A DNA stretch of 64,000 nt from Tenuifilum thalassicum (GTDB taxonomy: Bacteria > Bacteroidota > Bacteroidia > Bacteroidales > Tenuifilaceae). The DNA is taken from the NCBI RefSeq assembly GCF_013265555.1, contig NZ_CP041345.1, positions 2,030,581 through 2,094,580 on the forward strand. Reading direction: 5' to 3'. Below the pieces are notes generated by a model, which was not told the DNA's origin, did no database searches, and saw nothing but the letters and a program-made list of their open reading frames with translations. Position 1 is the stretch's first letter. Each line of letters starts with the position of its first letter. This document shows positions 37,209-45,173 of the stretch, in pieces. Made by a program: the position numbers and the translations under genes.

Positions 37209-39665
37209 ATGAGATTTTTCAAAAAATATATAGCCTTTATTGTTCTATTAGGAATTTCATTATTAGGTTTTGGTCAGGGACAAATAACCAAGATAAGAGG
37301 AACCGTGCTCGATGCCGAAACCAAAGAACCGTTGCCATACGTAAATGTTTCGTTTAAAAATACAGCCATTGGTACTATCACTTCGGATAAAGGTGAATTT
37401 TTTCTTGAAACTCGTTCTACCGCCGACACCCTTATAATTTCTTTTGTAGGTTACAAAACAGAAACCATTAAAATAAGGAAAGGTGTTTACCAAGAGCTAA
37501 AAGTTGAGCTAAAGCCCGATGCAGTAGAACTCGAAGCCGTTATTGTTAAACCTGGAGAGAGTCAAGCAAACAGAATTATAAGGAACATTATTAAAAACAA
37601 GGATAGGAATAACCCCGAAAAGTACACCTATAGCTGTAAAAGCTATAACAAAATCCAGGTAGATATCAACAATATTGATGACGATATTAAGAAACGAAAA
37701 GTTTTTAAACAGTTTGATTTTATTTGGAACTACGTGGATACAAATGCGGTAACCGGAAAAACATACCTACCCATTTTTATTACTGAGTCCATATCGGATT
37801 ACTACCACAGCGCCGACCCAAAAATGGAAAAGGAAATTATTAAGGCAACAAAGATGTCGGGTGTAAACAACGAAAGCGTTGCCCAGTTTACGGGTAAAAT
37901 CTATCAGAACGTAAACATTTACGACAACTACATAAACATATTCGACCAAGGGCTGGTTAGCCCAATTTCTAATTCAGGGCTGCTGTTTTACAAGTATATA
38001 CTTCTTGATAGCATGTTCATTGGTAACCGTTGGTGCTACCAAATCACCTTTAAACCGCGACGTAAGATGGAGCCAACTTTTACTGGCGATTTCTGGGTAA
38101 ACGATAGCACCTGGGCAATCGTAAAGGCTCAAATCAGGTTGTCGGACATGGTTAACCTTAACTTTGTAAACGACATGGTTGCCACTTCGGAATATGTTCC
38201 CATAAACGATTCCATTTGGTTCCCCAAGCAGCTCACCCTTTTTGTCGATTTTAACCTAACCGATAAAACAACCGGATTCTTTGGTCATAAAACCATTTCG
38301 TACAGCGATGTTAAGCTAAATGCCCCATTCCCCGAAGAGGTTTCAGAAATGCCAACCAACCTTCAGGTTGAGGAGGGCGCTCTTAACCAAAAAGAGGACT
38401 TTTGGGCAGATGCTCGCCCCTTTGAGCTAACACCTCGTGAAGCTGGAATATACCAAATGGTCGATTCCATTCAACAAGTACCCATGTACAAAACATTTAT
38501 CGATATCATTAATATGTTTGTAAACTACTACTACGTGGTGGGATACTGGGAAATTGGACCATACTACCAGACTTACAGCTTTAACGAAATTGAGGGCAAT
38601 CGCTTTAAAATCTCGGGCAGAACAAGCAATAAGTTTAGCAAAAAGGTTATGCTTGACGGATTTTTAGCCTATGGCGATAAGGATAACCGCTTTAAATGGG
38701 GAGTTGGTTCGCTTTACATGATTAATAAAAACCCACGTGTCGCTCTCAGCGTGCGCTATAAAAGCGACATTGAGCAGCTCGGGCAAAGCCCCTATGCGCT
38801 AACCGAAGACAATATACTAACCTCATTTCTACGTCGTAACCCAAACAACAAGCTCACCCTTGTAAAGGACTTTACGGCATATTTTGAGAAGGAGTGGTTC
38901 GTTGGGCTATCAAACAAAATAACGGTTAGTCATCGTATTATTTATCCAACACAATTCATCCCATTTGTTTCAGTGGCCGATGGAAGCAGCTTAAGCAATA
39001 TTACTACATCAACGGTAACGTTAAATACAAGATGGATAAAGGATGAGCGCTATGTTTCCGGTGAATTTGAAAAGGTGAGCCTCGGTAGCGATTGGCCTGA
39101 GGTCAACTTTGATATCACAAAATCGATTAAAGGTTTTGCCGGTTCCGATTACGATTTCTGGAAGCTACACCTAAACTACTACCACAAGTTCAACGTTAAC
39201 CCCATTGGCTATGCAAGGTTAATTATTGATGCCGGGAAAATATTCGGTAAGGTCCCCTACCCTTTGCTTCAGCTACACGAAGGTAACGAAACTTACGCAT
39301 TCGACAGGTACGCCTTTAACATGATGAACTACTACGAGTTTGCTTCGGACCAGTATGCTAGCTTCTACTATGAGCATCACTTTCAAGGATTTTTCCTAAA
39401 CCGTTTTCCGCTTATTCGTAGGCTAAAATGGCGCGAAGTTGCAACTGCCAAATATCTAGTTGGCAGTATAAGCCAACAAAACAAAGATGTGCTCCAGTTT
39501 CCAACTGGTTTAGGTGAAGTTTCAAAACCCTACATAGAGCTAAGTGCCGGTGTTGAAAACATTTTTAAGGTATTTAGGGTTGATGCGCTCTGGCGCCTAA
39601 CCCATTTGGATAATCCCAATATCGAACCCTTTGGGATTAGAGTGGGACTTCAGATAATTTTTTAG
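37209..39665 (+). CDS. DUF5686 outer-membrane protein with carboxypeptidase-like domain
   Basis: An 818-residue exported protein. A signal peptide (ending LLGFGQ) precedes a CarbopepD_reg-like domain (about 25-110, KIRGTVLDAETKEPLPYVNVS) and a DUF5686 region to the end. The C-terminal half is rich in alternating aromatic strands and ends IRVGLQIIF, which fits an outer-membrane beta-barrel. This architecture is widespread and conserved in Bacteroidota but its role is not known. It sits three bases after tatC, so it is co-transcribed with kdsD and tatC, a cell-envelope setting. Confidence 0.85.
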   Translation: MRFFKKYIAFIVLLGISLLGFGQGQITKIRGTVLDAETKEPLPYVNVSFKNTAIGTITSDKGEFFLETRSTADTLIISFVGYKTETIKIRKGVYQELKVELKPDAVELEAVIVKPGESQANRIIRNIIKNKDRNNPEKYTYSCKSYNKIQVDINNIDDDIKKRKVFKQFDFIWNYVDTNAVTGKTYLPIFITESISDYYHSADPKMEKEIIKATKMSGVNNESVAQFTGKIYQNVNIYDNYINIFDQGLVSPISNSGLLFYKYILLDSMFIGNRWCYQITFKPRRKMEPTFTGDFWVNDSTWAIVKAQIRLSDMVNLNFVNDMVATSEYVPINDSIWFPKQLTLFVDFNLTDKTTGFFGHKTISYSDVKLNAPFPEEVSEMPTNLQVEEGALNQKEDFWADARPFELTPREAGIYQMVDSIQQVPMYKTFIDIINMFVNYYYVVGYWEIGPYYQTYSFNEIEGNRFKISGRTSNKFSKKVMLDGFLAYGDKDNRFKWGVGSLYMINKNPRVALSVRYKSDIEQLGQSPYALTEDNILTSFLRRNPNNKLTLVKDFTAYFEKEWFVGLSNKITVSHRIIYPTQFIPFVSVADGSSLSNITTSTVTLNTRWIKDERYVSGEFEKVSLGSDWPEVNFDITKSIKGFAGSDYDFWKLHLNYYHKFNVNPIGYARLIIDAGKIFGKVPYPLLQLHEGNETYAFDRYAFNMMNYYEFASDQYASFYYEHHFQGFFLNRFPLIRRLKWREVATAKYLVGSISQQNKDVLQFPTGLGEVSKPYIELSAGVENIFKVFRVDALWRLTHLDNPNIEPFGIRVGLQIIF

Positions 39666-39725
39666 CTATCCGAACGTTCCTTACTACTCTTAACCTTTCC
39701 ATTTTAAGAACCAAAGTGCCAAAAA

Positions 39726-39854
39726 GTGAAAAAATCGACTTTTGAGATTAAGAAGATGGACTGCCCATCGGAAGAGAACCTAATTAGAATTAAACTAAAT
39801 GGGTTTAACCAGATAAAAAAAATGGCATTTAGCCTCTCAGAAAGAAAACCGTAA
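39726..39854 (+). pseudogene. Remnant of an HMA-domain cation transporter
   Basis: A 42-codon fragment starting at GTG reads KKSTFEIKKMDCPSEENL and continues to a stop. The MDCPSEE motif is the metal-binding N-terminus of Bacteroidota cation transporters (HMA domain fused to a CDF or similar membrane part). The fold is cut off after about half a domain, and no continuation of the family is visible downstream in any frame. It is 60 bases after the DUF5686 stop. I read it as decay of a former metal-resistance gene. Confidence 0.6.
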
Positions 39855-40222
39855 ATTCAACAAGCAAATGCGACACATTTAAAGAACTCAGTTTTTGGAG
39901 TACTAAAATGCAAATTCTTCCTTAGTCTTCTGTTTATTTTATGTTGTACCTGTTTTACAAAATCTGAATCAAAGTTATCAAAATTTGATTTTTTAGGGAT
40001 GTTCTGTCTAATTAATTTATTAGAGTTCTCACTTAAACCCCCATTGCTAAGCGTAGTCTGAAACCAAAAGAATAAAAGAACAAGAAGCTTAGCGTAGATT
40101 GCATTTACGCTTTCTTTGTAGTAGATTGTAACTACACCCTAGTTCTTCCCCCGTTCGCGCGGATTTGTAACTCCAACTATTTTTTCTGGTTGTGCCTGAG
40201 TTTTCCTGCTATTGCAATTTCA

Positions 40223-40352
40223 CTGGCAGAGCCAGCAAGAATGGTTTAGACTTAGGCGGAGCCTAAGCCGAACGTTGGAGAAAACGTACAATTAGCTATA
40301 TTTACCGGGCAGAGCCCGAAGAGATGGATTCGACTAAGGCGTATAGCCTCAG
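40223..40352. repeat. Cluster of four small hairpins with a GGC-loop-GCC core
   Basis: Hairpins CTGGC-AGA-GCCAG (40223-40235), CTTAGGC-GGA-GCCTAAG (40251-40267), CGGGC-AGA-GCCCG (40306-40318) and CTAAGGC-GTATA-GCCTCAG (40334-40352). The stems differ but pair in each case, and the inner GGC/GCC with an AGA or GGA loop recurs. This resembles REP-type palindromes. No transposase of the RAYT kind is in the window. Confidence 0.6.
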
Positions 40353-40471
40353 CCGAACGGGGGAATCTTAAAAAAAAGTATTGGTAATTAAACATTTTGA
40401 TTAACTAATTTTTTTAAATTTGTTATATAACATTTGGGAGCTAGGTAAAGCAACTAGATAGAACGAATGCC

Positions 40472-40624
40472 ATGGCAGATGTTTTAAAACAATATAAAGA
40501 TTTGCTTATTCAAAAAAGGTATAGCCCGAATACAGTAAATATAACAACAATTGATGTTATTACTCCAAATTGTCAGGATAACAACAATGGGAGATATACG
40601 AACGTTACCACCAATATTAAATGA
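40472..40624 (+). pseudogene. Truncated tyrosine recombinase (N-terminal remnant)
   Basis: A 50-codon frame. Its first 20 residues (MADVLKQYKDLLIQKRYSPN) match the start of XerC/D- or integron-type tyrosine recombinases: the first helix of the core-binding domain with the conserved K/R-x-Y-S-P-x-T. After codon 22 the similarity stops at a near-perfect 20-base palindrome (40541-40560) and the rest is unrelated. The catalytic R-H-R-Y domain is absent. The remnant runs in the same direction as the three cassettes that start at 40604. It may be the debris of the integrase that built the array, or of another recombinase. Confidence 0.6.
40541..40604. other. attI-like junction in front of cassette 1
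   Basis: ATAACAACAAT occurs twice (40541-40551 and 40578-40588), and the first copy is part of a 20-base palindrome (9 of 10 pairs). The last base of this stretch, 40604, is the G of GTTACCACCA that opens cassette 1. Repeats beside the insertion point are a feature of attI sites. No left arm of an attC can be found here, so a primary attachment site is more likely than another attC. Confidence 0.4.
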
Positions 40625-40653
40625 AGAACCAAAAACAGCAAAAATACTAACCA

Positions 40654-41571
40654 ATGATTCCTGACTATCAAACAATAATGCTACCTCTTTTAAAAACTAT
40701 GAGTGACAAAAAAACTCATAAATTAAGAGAGTTAATTGAAATTCTTTCTGTTCATTTTAACTTAACCGATGACGAAAGAAAAGAATTATTACCAAGTGGG
40801 TCGCAAGCCATTTTTGACAATCGCGTGGGTTGGGCAAAATTTTATTTAGAAAAGGCAAATTTGTTAAAAACAGAAAAAAGAGGTTCTTACCACATTACAG
40901 AATTAGGACTTAATTTTTTAAAATCTAATCCAAAAGAACTAAGAACAAAAGACTTGGAAAATTTTAAAGCATTTAAAGAGTTTAAGCAGTCAATAACGGT
41001 AAAAAACGAAACAGAAAGTTCCGAGCAGGAAAATCAAGAAAATGAAGAATCTAATAAAACTCCTGAAGAAGCTTTAGAATACGCATATCTAAAACTAAAA
41101 AATGACCTTTCAAGAGATTTGCTTGACACAATTAAGGGTTGTTCTCCTGAATTTTTTGAAAAACTGGTAATTGACATGCTGACTAAAATGGGGTACGGCG
41201 GTTCAAGAAAAGATGCAGGAAAAGCATTAGGAAAAACGGGAGACGGAGGAATTGATGGAATAATAAAAGAAGATAAACTTGGGCTTGATACAATTTACAT
41301 TCAGGCAAAAAGATGGGAAAATACTGTGCCCGTGAGAGAAATCAGAGATTTTGCAGGAGCGTTGTTATCAAAAAAAGCAAGAAAAGGAATTTTTATAACA
41401 ACGTCCAATTTTCCTAAAAGTGCATTTGACTTTGTAGAAAGTATAGAACATAAAATAATTCTAATAGACGGAGAGCGGTTAACAGATTTGATGTTTGAAT
41501 TTAATGTTGGTTTATCAACTCAATCAATTTACGAACTTAAACGTATTGACTCTGACTATTTTGAAGAATAA
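40654..41571 (+). CDS. mrr: Mrr-type type IV restriction endonuclease (cassette 1)
   Basis: A 305-residue nuclease that cuts DNA carrying foreign modification, mainly methylated adenine or cytosine. The N-terminal winged-helix Mrr_N domain (about 1-90) starts IPDYQTIMLPLLK and contains RKELLPSGSQ. An acidic linker (about 105-140) follows. The C-terminal Mrr catalytic domain (about 155-290) has the PD-(D/E)XK motif as GDGGIDGII (Asp) and YIQAKRW (Q-x-K). Its length matches E. coli Mrr (304). It is the only gene of cassette 1, starting 49 bases after the GTT core and ending 12 bases before the R'' box. Base composition is markedly AT-rich. Confidence 0.93.
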   Translation: MIPDYQTIMLPLLKTMSDKKTHKLRELIEILSVHFNLTDDERKELLPSGSQAIFDNRVGWAKFYLEKANLLKTEKRGSYHITELGLNFLKSNPKELRTKDLENFKAFKEFKQSITVKNETESSEQENQENEESNKTPEEALEYAYLKLKNDLSRDLLDTIKGCSPEFFEKLVIDMLTKMGYGGSRKDAGKALGKTGDGGIDGIIKEDKLGLDTIYIQAKRWENTVPVREIRDFAGALLSKKARKGIFITTSNFPKSAFDFVESIEHKIILIDGERLTDLMFEFNVGLSTQSIYELKRIDSDYFEE

Positions 41572-41583
41572 AAAATAAAATAC

Positions 41584-41720
41584 TGGTGGTAACAAAGTAC
41601 ATATTGCAGGGCGGGGTTCGGAGGTATGCCAACCGCGGATTCTCGCATCGCAGTTCAGTCCTGGCGGACATGAACGCTCTCCGAAATCCGCTCCGCAACA
41701 TGTACTAACCGTTAGCCATT
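41584..41720 (+). other. attC-like site of cassette 1
   Basis: R'' TGGTGGTAAC at 41584-41593 and the next cassette's R' GTTAGCC at 41711-41717. Between them are two 28-base arms, 41596-41623 and 41679-41706, which pair at 23 positions (AGTACAT.TTGC and TTCGGAG are the best blocks) and leave a central loop of about 55 bases. The length of about 135 bases lies in the known attC range. Confidence 0.72.
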
Positions 41721-41742
41721 ATTGCAAAAAGACCACAAAACT

Positions 41743-42699
41743 ATGAATAGTAGACAAAAAGCGAAAGAATGGATTTATCCACGACATACTGAATTTGAAT
41801 CAGAATTAAGAAAATCATCATCTGAATGGTTTATTAAAAATAGATTCCAAGTTCATAGCAAAATGCCATATTGTTTGGACTCATTAGACAACTGGCGAAA
41901 TAATATCATTTTATCGGAAGTTGCTGATTACATTGAGAATTTCAAAAATGAGAGTGAAAAGAATAATAAACCATTTCCACTTCACAAGTACGCACATCAC
42001 GGATTGAGTAGTCAAGCGATGGTCTTTAATTTAATTGGACCTTTAATTACACGAAACGATTTGACTCCTTTGACTGCCCTACTTGATGCTAAGGGGATTG
42101 TTAACAAATTAAAAAAAGCACAATTTGAATATGAAGACAGGACTGTTTTTAATGAAGATACAGGGCAACCCACTTCAATTGACTTAGTTCTTTTTGACAC
42201 GGAAAATAGACCAAAGATATTTATTGAAAGCAAATTAGTCGAAGCAGAATTTGGAGGTTGTTCTGTTTTTAAAAAAGGAGATTGCGCTGGAGGAAATCCT
42301 ATTGATAATTTACAAGAATGTTTTTTGCATTTCATCGGAAGGAAATATTGGAGGTTAATTGAAAAATATGGCTTCAATGAGAAATTAAAGAATGAAAAGA
42401 TTTGTATTTTAGTAAATTACTATCAGTTCTTTAGAGAGATTTTATTGAGTATTGATAAAGACGGCTATTTTGTTTTGCTTTCAGATGAACGTAGTCCAGT
42501 TTTTAATTATCAAAATGGGGAAAAAGTTCGTGGATTAATACCATTACTAACTGAGTTCGTTCCTGATAAATACAAGGACAGAATAGTTTTAGTTACTATC
42601 CAAGAGATTGTTCTTTCAATTGAAAGTACTGGTAGACACAATGACTGGATAAATGAATTTGAATTAAAATATGGATTAAAAAAAGCAACAAATGGCTAA
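41743..42699 (+). CDS. PD-(D/E)XK-like nuclease (cassette 2)
   Basis: A 318-residue protein from the ATG at 41743; the frame opens at a TTG seven codons earlier. A candidate nuclease core lies near residues 146-170. TSIDLVLFDTENRPKIFIESK gives Asp in a hydrophobic strand followed by E-S-K in the next strand, the spacing of a PD-(D/E)XK active site. A Cys- and Gly-rich segment (GGCSVFKKGDCAGGNP) follows. It resembles the stand-alone PD-(D/E)XK proteins annotated as PGN_0703-like restriction endonucleases, an assignment I cannot confirm. No methylase is in its cassette. Its TAA stop is part of the R'' box. Confidence 0.7.
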   Translation: MNSRQKAKEWIYPRHTEFESELRKSSSEWFIKNRFQVHSKMPYCLDSLDNWRNNIILSEVADYIENFKNESEKNNKPFPLHKYAHHGLSSQAMVFNLIGPLITRNDLTPLTALLDAKGIVNKLKKAQFEYEDRTVFNEDTGQPTSIDLVLFDTENRPKIFIESKLVEAEFGGCSVFKKGDCAGGNPIDNLQECFLHFIGRKYWRLIEKYGFNEKLKNEKICILVNYYQFFREILLSIDKDGYFVLLSDERSPVFNYQNGEKVRGLIPLLTEFVPDKYKDRIVLVTIQEIVLSIESTGRHNDWINEFELKYGLKKATNG

Positions 42700-42826
42700 C
42701 ACGCGGTATAAAAAATTGCCGGGACAGTAGGTTATTCAAGGATTGTAGCCCGCTCCAACTTTTGTGTAACTTGACAGGAAATCGCCCGTAATCGGCAACT
42801 TTTCATACCGCCAACCGTTGTAGGGC
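42693..42826 (+). other. attC-like site of cassette 2
   Basis: R'' ATGGCTAAC (42692-42700, overlapping the gene's stop codon) and R' GTTGTAGGGC (42817-42826). The arms GCGGTATAAAAAATTGCCG (42703-42721) and CGGCAACTTTTCATACCGC (42793-42811) pair at 17 of 19 positions. Both mismatches are A-C on this strand and therefore T-G wobbles on the other, so the bottom strand folds as an unbroken stem. That is the strand used in attC recombination. Confidence 0.78.
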
Positions 42827-42869
42827 ATTAGAAAAACGGGACAAAACGAATTAATAATAAGGGAAGACA

Positions 42870-43997
42870 ATGGCAAATAAAGACCTCATAAAAGCAAAAG
42901 CGGCGAAAAACGATGAGTTTTATACGCAATATCAAGATATTCAAAAAGAAGTAGAAGCATACTTGGAATATAATCCGGATACATTCCGAGGAAAAACAGT
43001 TTATTGTAATTGCGATGATCCGTACGAAAGTAATTTTTTCCGGTATTTTGTGCTGAATTTCGAAAAACTAGGTTTGAAGCGTTTGATAACTACCAGTTAC
43101 AAGCCGTCGCCGATTGCCAATACGCAGTTGAGTTTGTTTGGCGACGACCAAACCTTGCCACAACAAAAAGGCCGTCCGAAAGTAACGGCAAATCGTTTTA
43201 TTATCAACGAAGTAGGCGATTACAATCAAGACGGTGAGTTTAATTTGGAAGATATTGCTGCACAGCTTAAAGCCAACAAAAACAACGAATGGGCGCCATT
43301 AAAAGAGGATGGCGATTTTCGTAGCGAGGAGTGCATAGAACTACTAAAACAGTCCGATATTGTCGTTACAAATCCACCGTTTTCACTTTTCCGCGAGTAT
43401 GTGGCGCAACTGTTTGAGTATAAAAAGAAGTTCTTGATTATTGGAAATATGAATGCTACTACTTACAAAGAGATTTTTCCTTTAATTAAGGAAAACAAAA
43501 TGTGGTTAGGTCCAACTATATCCAGTGGCGATCGTGAATTTCAAGTCCCAGATTATTATCCTTTACATGCTGCTGGATATAGAATTGATGGGAAAGGAAG
43601 GAAATTTATACGAGTCAAAGGTGTACGATGGTTCACCAATCTTGACCATGGACGCCGTCATCAGCCGTTGCCTTTAATGACCATGGCGGACAATCTTAAA
43701 TTCAACAAAAAAATCCAGAAGAATCCTAACAGCTACAAAAAATACGATAACTACGATGCCATTGAAGTGCCCTACACCAAAGCCATCCCCGGTGATTATG
43801 ATGGCGTGATGGGAGTGCCGATTAGTTTCTTAGACAAATATAATCCGGAGCAGTTTGATATTGTTGGCAGCGATTATTATGTTAAGGAAGGACTGTTGCC
43901 GGAATTGGTAAATCCTAAATGGAAGGGTAAGATTGATAGAGGTTATATAGACGGGAAGCGTATGTATACCAGACTTTTTATCAAACATAAGGAATAA
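42870..43997 (+). CDS. EcoRI-family adenine-specific DNA methyltransferase (cassette 3)
   Basis: A 375-residue N6-adenine methyltransferase. It begins with [19 protein letters not shown] and has [17 protein letters not shown] (about 44-60). The catalytic motif IV is NPPF at 168-171 ([17 protein letters not shown]). These are features of the EcoRI methylase family (PF13651). It should transfer a methyl group from SAM to adenine; the recognition site is unknown. An EcoRI-like endonuclease gene is absent. Instead a DUF262-HNH gene follows after two bases, which implies a linked two-gene system. The coding sequence is richer in G and C than the two preceding cassettes. Confidence 0.93.
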   Translation: MANKDLIKAKAAKNDEFYTQYQDIQKEVEAYLEYNPDTFRGKTVYCNCDDPYESNFFRYFVLNFEKLGLKRLITTSYKPSPIANTQLSLFGDDQTLPQQKGRPKVTANRFIINEVGDYNQDGEFNLEDIAAQLKANKNNEWAPLKEDGDFRSEECIELLKQSDIVVTNPPFSLFREYVAQLFEYKKKFLIIGNMNATTYKEIFPLIKENKMWLGPTISSGDREFQVPDYYPLHAAGYRIDGKGRKFIRVKGVRWFTNLDHGRRHQPLPLMTMADNLKFNKKIQKNPNSYKKYDNYDAIEVPYTKAIPGDYDGVMGVPISFLDKYNPEQFDIVGSDYYVKEGLLPELVNPKWKGKIDRGYIDGKRMYTRLFIKHKE

Positions 43998-43999
43998 TT

Positions 44000-45169
44000 A
44001 TGATAACTACACTAAAAACCGATATTACAATTGAGCAAATTTGCGAAGGTTTTGTATATAGCGAACTTGAAGGTAAAGGGCTTTTTGGGCTTGCCGGTAA
44101 ACTGACCATTCAGCCGGAATATCAGCGCAACTACATCTACGCATCCGATGGCGGAAAAAGGGAACAGGCGGTAATTGAGTCGGTTTTGAAAAGTTATCCG
44201 TTGGGTCTGATTTACTTTAACAAAGTGGACGTAGACAAATTTGAAGTGCTGGACGGGCAGCAACGCATTACCAGCTTGGGGCGGTTTGTAACCGGCAAGT
44301 TTGCAATCAAAGACGAAAACGGCAACGAGCAGTATTTTAGCGGCATGGCTCAAGACAAAAAGCAAAAGATTCTCGAAACCAAACTTTTGATTTACGAATG
44401 TGAAGGAACAGAGAGTGAAATCAAAGAATGGTTCAAAACAATCAATATTGTCGGAGTACCGCTTAACGAGCAAGAATTGCTGAATGCCGTCTATTCCGGC
44501 CCATTTATAACAAAGGGGAAAGAGTGGTTTAGCAACAGTCAGAATCCAAATATTCAAAAATGGAGCGCGTATATCAGAGGTAGTGCTGTGCGGCAAGATT
44601 TTTGGCATACGGCTCTTGATTGGGTAAGTAAAGGCAATATCGGCGATTATATGAGCTCACATCGGTATGACGCCGACATTAAAGAGGTAAAAAATTATTT
44701 TGATACCGTGTTAGATTGGGTTTCTGCCGTGTTTGAAGATGTGGAGAGTGAAATGTGCGGTTTGGAATGGGGACGGCTTTACGAAGAGTATCATAAGCAA
44801 TCGTATGATCCGAAAAAGGTTTCTGAGCGTGTACAAGCTCTTTATGCCGATCCTTATGTCAAAAATCGAAAAGGAATATTTGAGTATATTCTGGGCGGAG
44901 AAAAGGATACCAAACTGCTTAATGTTCGTGTATTTGATGAAGCAACCAAAAGGGCTGCCTATAAACAACAAACAAAAGAGGCTAAAGAAAAAGGAATATC
45001 CAATTGTCCGCTTTGCGCTTTAGGTCACGATGCTAATAAGGCAAGAATTTATGAATTTAAGGAAATGGACGCCGACCACGTTACTGCTTGGAGCAAAGGT
45101 GGAAGTAGCGATATTTCCAATTGCCAGATGCTTTGCAAGACGCACAATCGTGCAAAGGGTAATAAATAA
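44000..45169 (+). CDS. DUF262 plus HNH endonuclease protein (cassette 3)
   Basis: A 389-residue protein. The N-terminal DUF262 domain (about 10-230) has the ParB/Srx-like motif [13 protein letters not shown] with D85-G-Q-Q-R89, the likely nucleotide-handling site known from GmrSD-type and related defence proteins. The C-terminal HNH nuclease (about 330-389) has CPLC (336-339), [12 protein letters not shown] with catalytic H360, N374 and LCKTHN (378-383). The usual GmrD domain is absent; a short helical linker joins the parts. It begins two bases after the methylase stop, so the two are translated together. I infer that the methylase marks self DNA and this protein cuts unmarked DNA. Confidence 0.88.
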   Translation: MITTLKTDITIEQICEGFVYSELEGKGLFGLAGKLTIQPEYQRNYIYASDGGKREQAVIESVLKSYPLGLIYFNKVDVDKFEVLDGQQRITSLGRFVTGKFAIKDENGNEQYFSGMAQDKKQKILETKLLIYECEGTESEIKEWFKTINIVGVPLNEQELLNAVYSGPFITKGKEWFSNSQNPNIQKWSAYIRGSAVRQDFWHTALDWVSKGNIGDYMSSHRYDADIKEVKNYFDTVLDWVSAVFEDVESEMCGLEWGRLYEEYHKQSYDPKKVSERVQALYADPYVKNRKGIFEYILGGEKDTKLLNVRVFDEATKRAAYKQQTKEAKEKGISNCPLCALGHDANKARIYEFKEMDADHVTAWSKGGSSDISNCQMLCKTHNRAKGNK

Positions 45170-45173
45170 AAAC

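Larger units (their letters stand above)
39666..40471. other. Gene-free stretch between the envelope operon and the cassette region
   Basis: About 800 bases without an intact gene. It holds the metal-transporter remnant at 39726-39854 and a group of small palindromes at about 40045-40352. The AT-rich stretch 40380-40440 may carry the old promoter of the recombinase remnant. Nothing else was recognised. Confidence 0.7.

Noticed and set aside
41584-42826. The palindromes between cassette genes as plain terminators
   Set aside because: They lack terminal T runs, have large central loops, and their outer boxes match the start of the same unit, which a terminator would not explain.
44012-44608. 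Open frame of 198 codons on the minus strand inside the DUF262-HNH gene
   Set aside because: It is a shadow of the real gene; its translation has no recognisable domain, while the plus strand has DGQQR and HNH motifs.
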